From Quercus robur (lineage: Eukaryota > Streptophyta > Magnoliopsida > Fagales > Fagaceae), in NCBI RefSeq assembly GCF_932294415.1, contig NC_065536.1, positions 13,423,974 to 13,487,973 of the forward strand: a DNA stretch of 64,000 nt, in the 5' to 3' direction. A program made the translations under genes and the position numbers. Positions 25,065 to 37,657 of this stretch are shown here, one piece after another. The first letter of the stretch is position 1; each line of letters begins with the position of its first letter. The notes under the pieces were generated by a model. That model was not told the DNA's origin. It saw only the letters and a program-made list of their open reading frames with translations, and searched no databases.

Positions 25065-25585
25065 CAAACCGTGAGTGACTTTAGGATTTAGGAAGTCCTA
25101 CTAATTAAGTTTTAGCCCAAGTGGATGCTTTTGAATCTTGATGCATCACAATATCACCTCAAGAACTTACCACTAAGGGTGACCAAATTTAGCAACTAGT
25201 CACTCAAGGAATTGCCTTGGTATGGTTTCAGAAGCCAAGCTTGAGATAGAGAAGTCTATGCTATAAAGAATTCATTAAGCCTGTGAAATATGAAAGGAGC
25301 TCCCACAAGTTTAATAGATTGGTGTTGACAATGCCTCTTATCCACCAATCTACAAAGAGAGAAACGGTTTGTATGTTAGTCCTGGAAAGTTACCAGGAGA
25401 GGAGGAAACACACCATCATCTTCAATTGCCCCTCGGGGAAAAAGCTGAAAAGAAAATGAACTGCCTAAAGGATGGGATATAATAGATAGAAATAGGAAGA
25501 TGAAGAGGATCAAAGAAGCTAAAGAGCTGAATTGATAACTCTATTGGGGGTTAAGGCTTGAGCTGAGACTTATGCTAAAGGTTTA
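25065..25585 (+). repeat. Duplicated segment, copy A
   Basis: This block is a diverged direct copy of 28917-29527. Shared stretches include CAACTAGTCACTCAAGGAA, GGTATGGTTT(C/T)AGAAGCCAAG, CAATGCCT(C/T)TTATCCACCA and GGCTTGAGCTGAGACTT. Neither copy has an intact long frame, and I do not recognise the parent. A further shared piece (CACCCATCACTCACTAAG) resumes at about 25999, after about 410 bp of extra DNA absent from copy B. Confidence 0.8.
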
Positions 25586-26221
25586 TCTATACTACTATTG
25601 AATGGGCTTTCTCGGTTTAATATCCTCATTTTCTTAGTTCAAAAATGTCCTTACACCCCTATATTTAAGTAAAGACAAAATTAAAAGACAATCCGGTAAA
25701 AATACAACTTTAATTCATATTAAAACTTTGCCTTAAAAATAGGGTCACTCTCTTGTTAGATTTCAAAATGTTTTATTCACTTATAAATTAGATTCTCAAA
25801 ATAAAAATTATATATATAAAATAAAAACACATATATATTTTTGTTGCTAAAAAAGAAACATGTAATATTTGTTCATTTTTTGAAGCTAACCTCATGACAT
25901 TCCTAGTTGTATTAATAGTTCCAAATGCATAATATTAATAAGAAAACATGTAAACTTCAAATTGAAATGAATGAAAAATTATGATACTATAAAAAAGTCA
26001 CCCATCACTCACTAAGTTGCTACTACAATATTGAATGTAATTAAGTACGTGGATTTTTTTATTTTTTATTTATTTTTATTGTTTACAAGAGTTGAGATAA
26101 GCATATTATAATCCATTTCATTAGCTACCCCTGTTGTACTTACCCAAAAAATTTATTTAAAAAAAAAAAAAAAACAAAAACAAAACATATGTTGTAAGTT
26201 GTGACTATTGGTTTCTACCCT
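25586..26221. other. Insertion-like DNA inside copy A, then its distal part
   Basis: About 410 bp (25586-25996) interrupts copy A relative to copy B. It begins TCTATACTACTATT, a motif typical of Helitron 5' ends, but no hairpin plus CTRR right end was found. From about 25999 the copy A sequence resumes briefly, then AT-rich DNA with an A run near 26158-26173. Confidence 0.4.
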
Positions 26222-26395
26222 CACTACAAAATAAAAGTCCTATAGCTGCGTTTTAAAAACGTGACTGTAGGTCAATTCGGCCTATGACCGCATTTTTTAT
26301 AGCTGCGTTTTCAGCCGTGGCCTAAAACCCATAACTATAGGCCAGGACCAATGGCCGCGTTTATAAAAGGCGGCTATAGGGGACATACTTTAGTG
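26222..26395. mobile_element. Mini CACTA element
   Basis: It starts CACTACAAAATAAAAGTCCT and its right end, read on the minus strand, is CACTAAAGTATGTCCCCTAT. Subterminal repeats of the type CCTATAGC(T/C)GCGTTTT and their complements fill the 174 bp. CACTA/En-Spm elements begin and end exactly this way. No transposase; no clear 3-bp duplication. Confidence 0.75.
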
Positions 26396-28916
26396 AAGGC
26401 CTTCACTTAAGGGAGAGTAAAATCTAGTTGTTATAAAAAGTCACACACCAATATAATAGTATTATAATCAATAAATTATTTTATGAAAACTGTTGCAAAA
26501 ACCAACAATCCATGCCAACACTAACAGTACCAAATGTTACCAAATTACCAATGGTATAAGCCCAAGGGACAAATACTTCTCGTTCTTCTTTCTTCGCTTT
26601 TGAAAATCAATTAAACAAAACCTCTGATTGGGTTTGCCACGAATATTACCAAATAAAATCAAGTATAAATAATAAAGAAAATTGAAATTCCAAACCTTCG
26701 TAAAGATGAAGGTCAACTCCAATGAAGCGATCAAATCAGCTACTTAATTTGTTATCTATCAATATAATTTATTAAGAGTCTGTTTGGTTGGAAGGGTGGA
26801 AAAGTGGAAGGATAGAAAATGGTAAGAAGATGGATTGCATAAAATCACATGCAATACTTCTATAATCATGAATTACAATAGCTCCTTCTAAGACATAGTA
26901 ACTTTTGTATAAGTGAAGAGAAAAATCTAAATTATAAAGTTAATCAAAAGCTTCCCCCCATCCCCCCAAAGTCATTATTCAATGAAGAACTATTCGTCCA
27001 AAAAAACATAAAAACAATCGGCTTAAGGTTAAAAAGAAGGTTTGCAGGAATAAAAAAACTTTTAAACTATGAAATTTTTGGAGTTATGCAAGAAATATTG
27101 TAAATTTTATTATATAAAATTGGGGTAATTACACTCTCATTCCATGAGGTTTGAGGGAATGACACTCCGCCCCAAACCTCAAGGGAAAAAACATTTTTCC
27201 CCATTGATATCTGTTTGACCAAATTTTGTTAAATTGATGTTAAAAATATTGTATACCAACCTACCTTTTACTTAAGGATAGATTTCCAAAATTATTCTCC
27301 TTTTTAGAATGAAAATTCATTGTTTTGAATTTTTAATTAAAGAGTATTTAAAATATTTAGAATGACTTTTTCTTTTTTCTTTTTTCAACGGCCTGAGGAG
27401 AAATTTGTCATTGCAAGTCTTTTGGTACTTGATAAATTTTTTATTTTAATTTAAAATTAATCAGTGATGTTTTTACTAATCATATTTAAACTTTGTTAAA
27501 GAAAATATTATAAAATTTTAAAATAGTTCATTACTAATATAAATATAATTGGGGGAGTGTTATTTTTTTTAAACCTCAAGGGAGGAGAACATTTTCTCTC
27601 TTCAGTTTTGGGGTGGAGTGTTATTTTCTCAAATCTTAAAAGAGGAAAGTATAATTACTCTTATAAAATTTACAAACTGGTGTGTTACTAATTACTAAAA
27701 AGTAATTCAAATTTCTCTATAAAAAAAAAAAAATTCAAATATTCATTTTTATTATGTTTTTGAAATCTACCAATTATATTTATTAATTGTCACATTAGTT
27801 AATTCGTAAATTTTATATAGTGAAATTGATAATATCTTTATCATTATTTTTTATTTTGAAGTCTTCAACAACCTATACTTACTTGACAAAGGAATTAGAG
27901 CCTATAAAGTGTGACATTGCTAGCATGCAAATGCAAATATTTCAAGAGAGTTAAATGAAACTATATGTGGGTGGAATTACTATGAGGATACTTGCGCTAA
28001 TTAATACTAATGATATTTATTGTACTTTTTCCTGTAATAGTACAGAGCAACCCTCCTGCACCCTCTCCCTCTCCTTCTTCAGTTTTGTCTTACCTTCTCT
28101 CTCCTTTTCAACAAGATACCATGACTTTGAAAGCATGGATGGAATGGTTGAAGTGGATATGTGACATGTACCGCAAAAAGTATTCTTTGGAAATAAAAGA
28201 ATGGTGGGTCGCATACAACTACAAGAATTGTGTAATAGAAATAGAAGACTTTTGCAAGCAAACATATCTCTAAGATGTTTTTTTTTATATATGATTTTCC
28301 TATTAATTTTATGGAGACAAAAAGTAAGAGTAATGATTTTGCAGCGTCACCACCTGATGAAAAATTGAAAATATAACAATAGTTCATTGTAAGGGTTTGG
28401 TAGAAGTTCGTCGTTTTATTTTATTTTACTATTTATTTTCGAATTCCATAGGAGATGTTTATGAATATATATGTTAGAAAATTTGAAGTAATGTTAATAT
28501 CGCGGATTATAAAAACTGGTGGGGGTGTTGTCAATTTAATTTTTTTGTTTTTTTAAGTGGTTTTTTTTTTTTGGGTAAAAAGGATGAGACTTTTTTTATA
28601 ACTTCATTTGCTTATTAGATTTTCATATTTCTATTGGCTATGTTCATACTTGTTTGTTTTCTATGATGGGTTTTATCATCTTTTATTGGTTTTTCTATAT
28701 GGGATTTTTCTTGTTATTAAATTTGTTGGTAATTGTCACTTACACAAATATTTTGTCTTTTCATTTATACATAAGGGTTTCACATTGATAACTTGCCTCA
28801 TATAAAAGGAAAAAGAAAATTGAACAAATGGATACAAGAGAAACCCCAGGTTCAATCCCTGAGCATTCGTCACAGGTTCCTCAATTTCATTTAGAAAAGT
28901 TTAAAAACACAAGCCA
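26396..28916. other. AT-rich non-genic stretch
   Basis: Apart from the Mutator-type MITE at 27113-27670 no element or gene is defined. A partial MITE end (GAGTCTGTTTGGTTGGAAGG) lies near 26775. Short open frames at 28010-28387 lie on both strands over the same CT-rich DNA and show no family resemblance. Confidence 0.5.
27113..27670. mobile_element. Mutator-type MITE with 9-bp target duplication
   Basis: The identical 9-mer TATAAAATT flanks the element at 27113-27121 and 27662-27670. The termini are inverted: GGGGTAATTACACTCTCATT on the left and AGAGTAATTATACTTTCCTC read from the right; similarity continues through ATGACACTCC(G/A)CCCCAAA on both sides. A 9-bp duplication and long inverted repeats fit a non-autonomous MULE. 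540 bp, no coding. Confidence 0.75.
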
Positions 28917-29527
28917 TCAAAACCGTGACTTTAGGCAGTCCTACTAATCAAGGTTTAGCCCAAGTGTATGCTTCTAAAGCCTCACATCAAGAACTTACTA
29001 CTAAGAGTGACCAAATTTAGCAACTAGTCACTCAAGGAAAGGACTTGTGAAGGTATGGTTTTAGAAGCCAAGCTTGAGGTAGAGGAGTCCTTATGCTTTA
29101 AAGATTTCAGACCCTTTTTTGCCATCTTAACTCTACAAGAAATAATCATGTGAAAGATAACAATGAGCTCCCCCAAGTTCAATGGACTGGTGTTGACTAT
29201 TGACAATGCCTTTTATCCACCACATTGTAAAGATAGAAAGGGCTTGTATGTTAATCCTAGAAAGTTTCTAGGAGAGGATGCACCATCATCTTTTATTGCC
29301 CCCTCAAGCAAAAGTAGGAAAGAAAATGATCAGCCTAAAGGACAGGATAAATTGCATTAAGAAAATAAAGAAGATTTAAGGAGCTAAAGCTGAAATAGTT
29401 ATGAGTGCAAAAAGTCGAGGTACAACCTTCATGATTCATTCTCAAGATGAATTCTAAGTTCTAACTAAGAGTTCAGGTATCTTTGTTAATTCTAGGCTTG
29501 AGCTGAGACTTTTGCCAAAGGCTTATA
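28917..29527 (+). repeat. Duplicated segment, copy B
   Basis: This is the better preserved copy of the segment at 25065-25585. It contains a 65-codon frame (29163-29360) with phrases LTIDNAFYPPHCKDRKGLYV and NPRKFLGEDAPSSF. Copy A retains traces of the same peptide, so this may be an exon of an unrecognised gene or element. The shared sequence continues to about 29590 (CACCCATCACTCACTAAG). Confidence 0.75.
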
Positions 29528-29944
29528 TCATGGTGCTCACCCATCACTCACTAAGTTTCTGCTACATATTGAAGGTAAAGGACATGGATATCATTTTCAT
29601 TGTTTATTTGAGTTTGAAATTAGTATCTATTGGAATTAACAAACACGATAATTCCATTCAAGAAATTGGATTGGCATAGATTCTTTATGGTCTAATAATT
29701 GAAGACCATGCAAGTACATGGATTTCATTTTCAATGTTCATGACTTTAGTATTAGTATTTGTGGGCGGTTCAGGAGAAGTCAATGGAGAATGGTTGCTGG
29801 TTGCTAGTGTTTACTGAGAGAGAAAATTGTATTATACTAAACTTTACATTGTATTGCATAAATTACTAACTAGTTACACAATATTACATAATAAATCAAT
29901 AATGATATAATATATTTATTCCTCTTACATGATGGTACGTCACA

Positions 29945-30775
29945 GGGGTGGAGCCAGAAATTTTTGTTTGAAGGGGCCAAGTTGCGGCATTAATATATTT
30001 ATCAAGATAACTTCGCACACACATATATATACATACACGCTTCTTTATTATACACACACATATATATACACACACACATTTTTATTTCATGAGTTATATC
30101 TATATATATACACACACACACAGACCCAACAACAACAACAAAAAACTTAGTATTTTCAATCAAAATTATATTTGATAGCGATCTTTCATAAAATAAAATT
30201 TATTTTTACCATTTTCATAGTGAAATTCTTCAAAAGTATTATTTTCAATATAAATTATCAAATTTTATACTAAAGTTAGAAAAAAAATCTTTCCATTGAA
30301 CTAATGCAATTTTCAAAAACTGATCCAAAACTTGGAGGAATAAGTTAAGCTACGAACATGTTTGAAACTATCTTGTTCTAACCCATTATGTGGCTAATAA
30401 AAAAATATTTCATGTGTTGTTTTAGTGACAAGATTTTTTTAAATGAGTCAGTAACTTACTAATCGCCACATAACGAGTTGAAAGAAATAGATTCAAAAAT
30501 ATTTGGTGCCAAACTTTATCAAACATTTTATAGATATAAGAACACATTTTATAATAAAAAAAATTAAGAAAAAAAATTATATTTTTATAACTATTAGACC
30601 AATTATTTTTTTAAGAGCATCGTTGGACTAATTCAATTATATGAGAGGTAACTCTTATTTTTGTATACTAAATTTTAAAAATATAAAAATAATTATATAT
30701 ATTAAAAAAATTCAAAACCCCCCCCCACCCCCCCCCCCCCAAAAAACCTGTTACTTACCTCCGCCCCTATTAGGT
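29945..30775. repeat. Non-autonomous element ending AGGGG(T/C)GGAG
   Basis: The left end reads CAGGGGTGGAGCCAGAAATT; the right end read on the minus strand is TAGGGGCGGAGGTAAGTAAC. Such GGGGCGGAGCCAG ends mark a dispersed dicot element family. The core is AT-rich with CA/TA microsatellites near 30020-30120 and a C run at 30718-30740. A target duplication was not established. It lies just outside the giant MULE. Confidence 0.45.
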
Positions 30776-30816
30776 CGTACTATTATATTAGTTTATATTC
30801 ACTTTATTGTTTTCTC

Positions 30817-31109
30817 GGCGAAAATGGGTAATTACCCATAAAACCCAAACTATATAGTTAGTAGGGTCAGTTTAGAAACTATATAGATTTTTAGCAACTT
30901 GAGCCTCAGAGGCTCGATTTTGGGCCCCTAAATCGAGCCTCTAAGGCTCGGTTTAGGTTGTTTCATGTGGCAAAAATCCACGTGGCGTCTACATGGAACT
31001 CGAGTCTTAGAAACTCGAGTTCCACGTAGATGCCACGTGTTAAACTCGAGTCTCTGAGACTTGGTTTACTTAAAGTGAAACCGAGTCTCAGAGACTCGAG
31101 TTTCAAATA
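30817..31109 (+). repeat. Left terminal inverted repeat of the giant MULE
   Basis: It opens with GGCGAAAA and a perfect 14-bp palindrome TGGGTAATTACCCA (30825-30838). It then holds a series of palindromes built on CTCGAGTCTCWGAGACTCG-like cores, each with T-tracts or AAACC/GGTTT shoulders. The order of blocks matches the right terminal repeat read inverted: GCCTCAGAGGCTCGATTTTG, then GTGGAACTCGAG-type, then AAACCGAGTCTCAGAGACTC. Confidence 0.88.
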
Positions 31110-31413
31110 ATGCATTTTCAAAAATAATGCCTCACTCACCTCACACAAATCACTCTCCACTGTCACTCACCCTCACCCTCTCTCTCACAGAGAGCAAACG
31201 CTTAAGGTGACGCTCTCACTCACTGTCTCACCCTCTCACACACTGATCCGTCACTCACTTTCTCCACTCACACTCTCACTCACTTGCTTCTCCATCTCAT
31301 TGTTCTCATTCTCAGTCAGTCTCACTCTCAGTCTCAGTCAGCCTTCGCCAAAAGCTTCGATCAAGCCACAGCAAGCTTTGAGTCTACGCGGTCTCTTAAA
31401 ACTAAAGAAAAAG
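31110..31413 (+). promoter_or_regulatory. CT-rich leader/promoter candidate next to the left TIR
   Basis: Directly inside the terminal repeat is a CT-rich tract (CACTCTCACTCACT-type runs) followed by CAAGCTTTGAGTCTACGCGG and a good splice donor (AAAAAG|GTGAGT after 31413). MULE promoters lie in or next to the TIRs, so this may be a first untranslated exon of a rightward transcript, possibly that of the PMD gene. No transcript evidence. Confidence 0.3.
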
Positions 31414-32559
31414 GTGAGTTGCTTTGTACCCACCGTTGACTGTTTGGTTGCCGAGAAACATGCATGAAAAATTAAAGAAAGTCATCAGTCACGAATTTGT
31501 TTTCTATTTTGGTTTCTGTATTGAATTTGTAATAAAACTGTTAAACCTGCTAAAAAAGAGCGAAACTTTATTGTGTTTTGAGATTGAATTGGTTTGTGGG
31601 TTTGATTTTTTTTGTTTTGTTTTGTTTTGTTTTGTGCTTTGTTCTGTTTGTGGGTTGATGTGTTGATATGAGGGAAATTTCATACTCAAATCTTGAACTA
31701 TGCATTGTTTTGCAGTGATGATGTTAGGGTTTGTTAACTGGGTCTTTGTTAAATTAAATTGTTGATGTTAGGGTTTGTTAAAGTTGATGATAGGGTTTGT
31801 TAAAGTTGATGATTTAGTGTTTAATTTGATCCATGTTACTGAAAGTTTGATGACTTTCTTCTTGGTAAATTTAATAATGTCTTAAACCCCTTTTTATTTT
31901 TCTAATTTTGTGAATTCTGCATCTGTGCTCCTTTAAATTTTATTTACATTTAAATATTTCAATTGGGTTGTCATTTTAAATTTTTTTCGCATTTAGTAAT
32001 TTTAAATTTTCCATATGAAGCATATGCTTAGTGTAATTGTAATTGGATAATGATCAAAATATACTTATAATAGATTGATTGAAACATTTAGGAGATATTG
32101 GAATGGGCTTGGCTGCTTCTCTTAGGATTATTTCTGTTCCTTCTTTTTTAAAACAGAGGAGCCCTGTGGCTAATAGCTTCTGTTGACTTTTTTAGAGATT
32201 ACATGTCTTACTTTTGACGGATGTGATGTAGCAATATTTAGGACTAGTGACCTGACAACATCACATAATCTCTTTCCAAATTCTCCTTTTAAACGAACAC
32301 TGAAAAAAATGGGATTCCTGCTCTCCAAGCAGGCACTACAAAATACACAATTTATGTCTCCATTGTATCCCCATCAAAGGAGCCTATCTCTAGGGCCAAC
32401 CTGTTTCTAAGTGCTAAACACCCGATAAAGGGCACGCTAAGGGATGGCTAAAGGGAACCAAATCAACCTCCACCAATTAACCATAGGAGGCTTGGATAGA
32501 AATCCTTCCGGGTTTCAGTATGACTAAAATCTAGCATAATTAAAAACATCCCAAATAGA
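31414..32559. other. Non-coding DNA inside the MULE, left part
   Basis: T-rich DNA with a TTTTG microsatellite at about 31607-31634 and a GTTAGGGTTTGTTAAAGTTG phrase repeated near 31725-31815. From about 32100 the sequence may be further LINE debris. Nothing firm. Confidence 0.4.
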
Positions 32560-33400
32560 TTCTCCACCAAAAAAAAAAAAAAAAAAGAGAGAGAGAAACC
32601 ACCCAAATAGGCTGATCCACATCTTCTAGCTTAATTAGATATAATTTTCTTTGGATGGAGACTAAGTCATCTGGCCTTGCATGATTTCAACACCAGTCAG
32701 AACCCTTCAACACACATCAACCTTGGCATCCATGTTGCTAGCAGAACCATATACTGCTCTGTATCCATATTTTTCATATGCCCCCCATCAGCATGCCACC
32801 AATCATGCATAAGGAAAATAAGGATCCCATCCCCAACTGAAACTTCAGATAAGGTCTAGCAAGGCTTCTCAAGCTTAGGATCTTCCTCCAGCCCCAGGTA
32901 CACTATTGAGGGACCGTAACAACTTAAAAGCTCTTCCCCTTTTGAATGTTATAGTGCACCCAGGTCACACATAAAGAACCTGCTTGTACAAAAAAATTCT
33001 AATTATGCTTTAGAACGGCTGCCTTATTCCATTCCTCTATCCTTTTCAACCCCAAACCTCCTTTCATTGGCACACAATCCAAGCCCAAAACAACTATAGC
33101 ACCCCAACATACTTCTCTCAAATTTTCTACAAAAAGCTACTGAATTCTTGCTCGATAGCTTTTACAAACTCCTAGGCAGTTGAAACAACTAGCCAAATCA
33201 CCTAGCACTTGTATAGAATACTGATTGAAGGAGCTGAGGTCTTCTTGCTGAGAGATTTTTAGCTGTCCACCATAATTTTATCAATTAGAGATGATCATGA
33301 AAGCTCAATCTCCCTGATATTAATGGGTACCGAAAAAGCAACCTGCTTTCCTTGTACTCCTTGACACTTAGCTGCATAATCATAGTAAAAGCCTCTATTG
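32560..33400 (-). mobile_element. LINE fragment (ORF2 3' part)
   Basis: The minus strand reads in pieces like the C-terminal half of plant L1-type ORF2. KEGGLGLKRIEEWNKAAVLK (33066-33007) corresponds to the conserved GGLG-h-R...WN-A motif after the reverse transcriptase, followed by a WRK-L-LR stretch and a FLMHDWWHADGG-like stretch resembling the F-W-D-W-P-G-L segment. Several stops interrupt it. 5'-truncated and old. Confidence 0.7.
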
Positions 33401-33579
33401 CAATTGCAAATAGTTAAGTGCACGAATGGCTAACCTCTTTCCAGGAGGGTATCTAAAAAGTATCTATGACCCGAGAAGATGAAAGATAAAACAATAGTTA
33501 TGTCAGCCAATATGAGTAGAGGACCAAAAACTCATTATTCAAGATATACCAACCAATAAATCATCAGAGTTTATAAGGG

Positions 33580-33920
33580 AAGAAAACACAACAGATAAAA
33601 ATAAAAATAAAAATTGATAAGTAATAAAATTATATAAATCAGGAAAACAAGTCACCCAAGTACACAAGAAGTATAATGGGGTAACCAATCAATTACAAAA
33701 TTGCATAAATCTAATAAATCAACAATAGAAAAAAGGAAAGGCTCCTCATGGCTGATAGCCAATCTAATAATGTTCTAAAAAAGAACAACTTGAGATTAGG
33801 CATAAAACTTTCCATGTCTTCAAAACTCCTACTATTCCAAAGATGCCATATGCACCACATCAAACAATGATGGATAACCAACCAGATATGACCATTCTGA
33901 TTACAACCAAAACAGCCTTC
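33580..33920 (-). mobile_element. LINE 3' end, second copy
   Basis: On the minus strand CLMWCIWHLWNSRSFEDMES is a close match to the last conserved motif of plant LINE ORF2 (L-W-CIW--RN-R-FED). It is followed by a leucine-rich end and, at about 33595-33625, an A-rich tail preceded by ATTACTTATCAA, typical of these LINE 3' ends. It is a separate, less decayed piece than the fragment to its left. Confidence 0.7.
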
Positions 33921-34274
33921 CCATAAAGAATAAAAATAAAATAAAATAAAATTGAATTACGGCAAAAAATTCTCGGCAGCAAATTAACTGTTTATTAATG
34001 CAGTGCCTATAAAATCATGTGCCACATGAAGCAGAGACAAGATCACTATACAAATGCCACAAGTAGAGATCTTGAAAAAAATTATAGAACTAGAATATCA
34101 AATGAGGCAAGTAATAAAGCAACATAGAAGATAGCTAGTTAAAATACTTTTTTAAAAAAGAACCTGAATGCATATGTGTGACAAATAAAATGACCCAGTA
34201 GATCAGATCATATACTGTTGAAAATAGAAAAAATATAAAATGGTTCTAGGAAAGAATTTAGTCATGCAGTCAAC

Positions 34275-34475
34275 CTGAGGTTCCAATGTTGGAATTGAAG
34301 GCGCCCGATGCTGCAGCTTTTTAAATTCTAATATTTCAGAATTTGCCATTTGTAACTACCATTTCTTCCTTTTAGCAAATGCATCCTCCACAATCTCAAG
34401 ATTAGCATTTGGATGAAGCCCCACAACAATAAAGTGTTCAAAGAGTGAGGTAGGCTCCTTGTATTTAGTGAGGTC
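34275..34475 (-). pseudogene. Captured exon of a DENN-domain protein gene
   Basis: A 201-bp exon on the minus strand is bounded by an acceptor (TTGTAG) and a donor (CAG|GTTGAC). It encodes YKEPTSLFEHFIVVGLHPNA, NLEIVEDAFAKRKKW and FKKLQHRAPSIPTLEPQ, the N-terminal uDENN region of plant DENN (AEX-3) proteins such as At2g20320. A TAG stop follows the RKKW stretch where the family has Glu, so this copy cannot give the protein. No other exon of the gene is visible nearby. DENN proteins are Rab exchange factors; here it is only cargo of the giant MULE. Confidence 0.75.
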
Positions 34476-37400
34476 CTACAATAAGATTCTCAGATAACTT
34501 ACTTAAATAGGCAAATAAAAATGAAATAATTGGCATGAGAACAGATTAAAAGACATAATTAAAGCAAGCACTATTGTTACCTTCAGAATAAAAATGTCCC
34601 GACTGTGTAACTTACATGATAATGGAACATATCAACTTAGAAAAATCCTCAATCCACACACTTTAAGTAAATTGCACTCAATATGGGCAAACTAGTATCT
34701 ACGAGAGTAGAAAAATTTGTATGATGCATCTCCAAACAGCTGGTTTCCATTATAATAACAAATAAGAACTTTGAAAATGTAATAAAAAAATAAGTACTAA
34801 TAGTTCAAATGCTCAACACAAAGTGACAATGACCTTAGTTAATTAGTCCTTTGCCACAAAATCAATACGGTGGAATAAAAAAGAAAAAGTTCAACTTTTT
34901 GTGAAAACACAGAGAAAGGATGCAAGAATTTGGAAATATTATGGAGCATTAACTTTAAACAGACATTAATAATTCATATAAAAGGTGTTTCCAACCCTAA
35001 ATTTTTTGTTAAAGCGTTAATAAATACCCTTAAAATTTTGAAGAAATAACTTAATCAATAGCAATCAAAAAATTCAAATCTACATGCACAACTAAAAACA
35101 TATAACAAGCTGTAATTTTTTTCCCCATCAGAATATATGTAGCCTACACAAAACATAATCATACACCACAAAAAGACTATAGTATAGCTATTAGGTTGTG
35201 TTCCGCAGGTTGCCTTGGGGTTGTCATTATATGTATCTGATGAGCATGGGTTTTCCACCTTGCATTTTTTGAAGTATTACCAGTCTATTGCTAGTGATTT
35301 TTCTCCAATCAAATTAAGGTTTCCTCAAACAATAAGAAAAGAGAAGTCAGGTGTGGCATAAAGCCATTAAAAGCAGGAGGATAGTGAGGTTGTGGTTTCA
35401 AAACCCATTGGGTCGTGTATGACTTACCCATTTAAAAATAAATCAAAAATCAAAAATAAAAATAAAAAGGAAGAAGAAGATAAACAAAAGCCATTAAAAA
35501 AGGACCTTTATAGCACCATCTCAAGTCAGTAAACAGGAAGCTCCCTGCCCTCAATAAGCACAGCTTTTCCCTCTTCCTCTATATACACCATACCAACTAC
35601 AAAGGACCTTCCTCTGTAGTTAGCCACCAAATCCAACAGTGATCTAGGTGTACTGCCACAGACACAGGCACAGAGCAAAACAGAAAAGAGAGAAAACAAT
35701 TCCTAGAACTGTAGAGTGGACCCAAAGATGGCACAAAACATCACTTCAATGCATGGAACACCAACAAGTGATAAAATGACATCTCTTGATCATACTTCCA
35801 CCATAAGTATATACAACAAAGCTTTAATGAGCCTAAGAAGGATATGTTCAAGGGAACCCCAAATCACAAATAGTTTGCCAAGGGAAAGCATTGCTCTAAC
35901 TTTGCTGAAGAACCTCATGAGACGACCAAACCACAAAATTGTGGCTTACTACTGTCTCAAGCACTGTTTTATGTAATCTTCATCACATCACATCCTCTTA
36001 TATTACCAAAATCATTCATAACATATTCCAAATTAGGAAAGGCATCATATAATTCATTCCTAGTTAGCTTCGACAAACCTGGCACTCTGGTGAAGTTCCC
36101 CTTCCAAATAAACCATAGGAAGCAAATAAGCTTACAAACTTCCACTTCAAATGGACAAAGCATTTTTCGTGCCCTTGAGACGGCATAACATCATTCGGTA
36201 ATATATTTTATGTGATAATCATATTCAATAAGGATTATTGTATTTCTATTCTTTTTCTTTTCTTTTCTTTTTTTTTGTTGGGTGGGGTGGGTGGGAAGTG
36301 GAGAGATAAGTTATGTTAATTATTCTTGATGCTTCACCTTCAAGGAAAACTGATAAACAAAGGGAGACAAAATGTTTTATGGTTTGTAAAAGTCTTTGCT
36401 TGTGCAGGCAGAACAGATATGGCTAGGGTATTAGTATCTTTTAGCCAGAAAATGCATTTTTTATTGATAAGAAGAATTTTCAAATAGCCTAATCACTAAA
36501 ATCTATTGAGCAATAGTATATGAACAATAATATACCTCCCATGTACTAGAGCTATGCCCTCTTCAAGATTTCTAATAAGGTCTTATCATATACCAAAAAT
36601 TTACTCAAGTACGTATTTAGCTTCCTAGGTCAGAGGTCTCTGAGATAAATTATGCAGAACATGCTCCTCTGGGTAACAAAGTCACAATGCCTATACATTA
36701 CTGCATAAATGAACAGAGGATGCAGAAATTGAGTGATGACAGATTCTGCATCTTTTGAGCCAAAAAGATGAAACTCGTAATTACAAGGCCGTGTCTCAAT
36801 TATAACTAGTAACCTTTCTGTGTCATAATGAATTTGTATAAACAGTTTTCATAATAGGAAAAAGCTGCTAATTATCACACTATTTAATAACCTTTAATTG
36901 GATTAATATATTGAAAATTCCACAATTGTATTATATATTTTATTTGTTCTTACTATGGACACCTATTTTTGTATTAATAGGATTTTTTTTATTGTCTAAT
37001 CCATGAACTTATGTTTTATGTATACTTTTAAATGAGATAATAATTAAAGTCTAATAATTTTGATATTTAAAACACATAAAAAAAAAAGTAATTAAGAAAT
37101 TTACTTATTATGTGGTTGTCATGACATCAATCACAATTATTATGATGTCATTTTTTTTTTTGGAGAAGAATTATCATGTCAATTTGTAAGCATTTTGTAA
37201 TAAAATTGATATAAAAAAAATTGTTTCTTTCATTCAAAAATTAATTTATTTAGTTGTTGATATGAAATCAATCAATACTATTTAATACATTAGTTTCTTT
37301 TTTCTTTTTCTTTTTTTATGTTCCTAAATTACCCTTTAATCTCATGTTTGATAGTAAGTTTATCAAAGCCCTTCATTGTATTGTGGTATTTGTAACTAAG

Positions 37401-37657
37401 CATTATTCTGTGTGTGATCTTCTTCTAAAAAATAAAAATAAATAAAAAAACTGCGTGTGTTCAAAACTGTAACCTTAAAAATAAAATCCTAAGTCTAAAA
37501 AGCTTTGTGTTCATATTGGCCTCTTTTGGTTTAGTCTTTCATCTTTTACTGAATTCTCATTGTACAAATTGGCTTTAGTTGCTCTAACTCATACCTATAT
37601 ATTTAAGCATATTGTGTGTTCAATTTTGAAACTAACTGCTTATCATTCTTCTTCAAT
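34476..37657. other. Non-coding MULE interior before the PMD gene
   Basis: Apart from the retroposon at 35360-35499 no element is defined. The minus strand at about 35535-35660 has an open stretch reading LVANYRGRSFVVGMVYIEEE and on to ELPVY that looks protein-like but is not recognised; the minus strand at 35969-36163 (FTRVPGLSKLTRNELYDAFP) is similar. These may be further captured exons. The rest is AT-rich. Confidence 0.4.
35360..35499 (+). mobile_element. Short retroposon (truncated SINE) with target duplication
   Basis: AAAGCCATTAAAA occurs at 35360-35372 and 35487-35499. Between them is a 114-bp insert with a B-box-like GTGGTTTCAAAACCCA and an A-rich tail (AAAAATAAATC, then repeated AAAAATAAAAA). 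The structure is a 5'-truncated SINE. Confidence 0.65.

Noticed and set aside
28010-28387. Four overlapping short open frames on both strands
   Set aside because: Mutually overlapping and without any recognised domain; no splice structure supports a gene.
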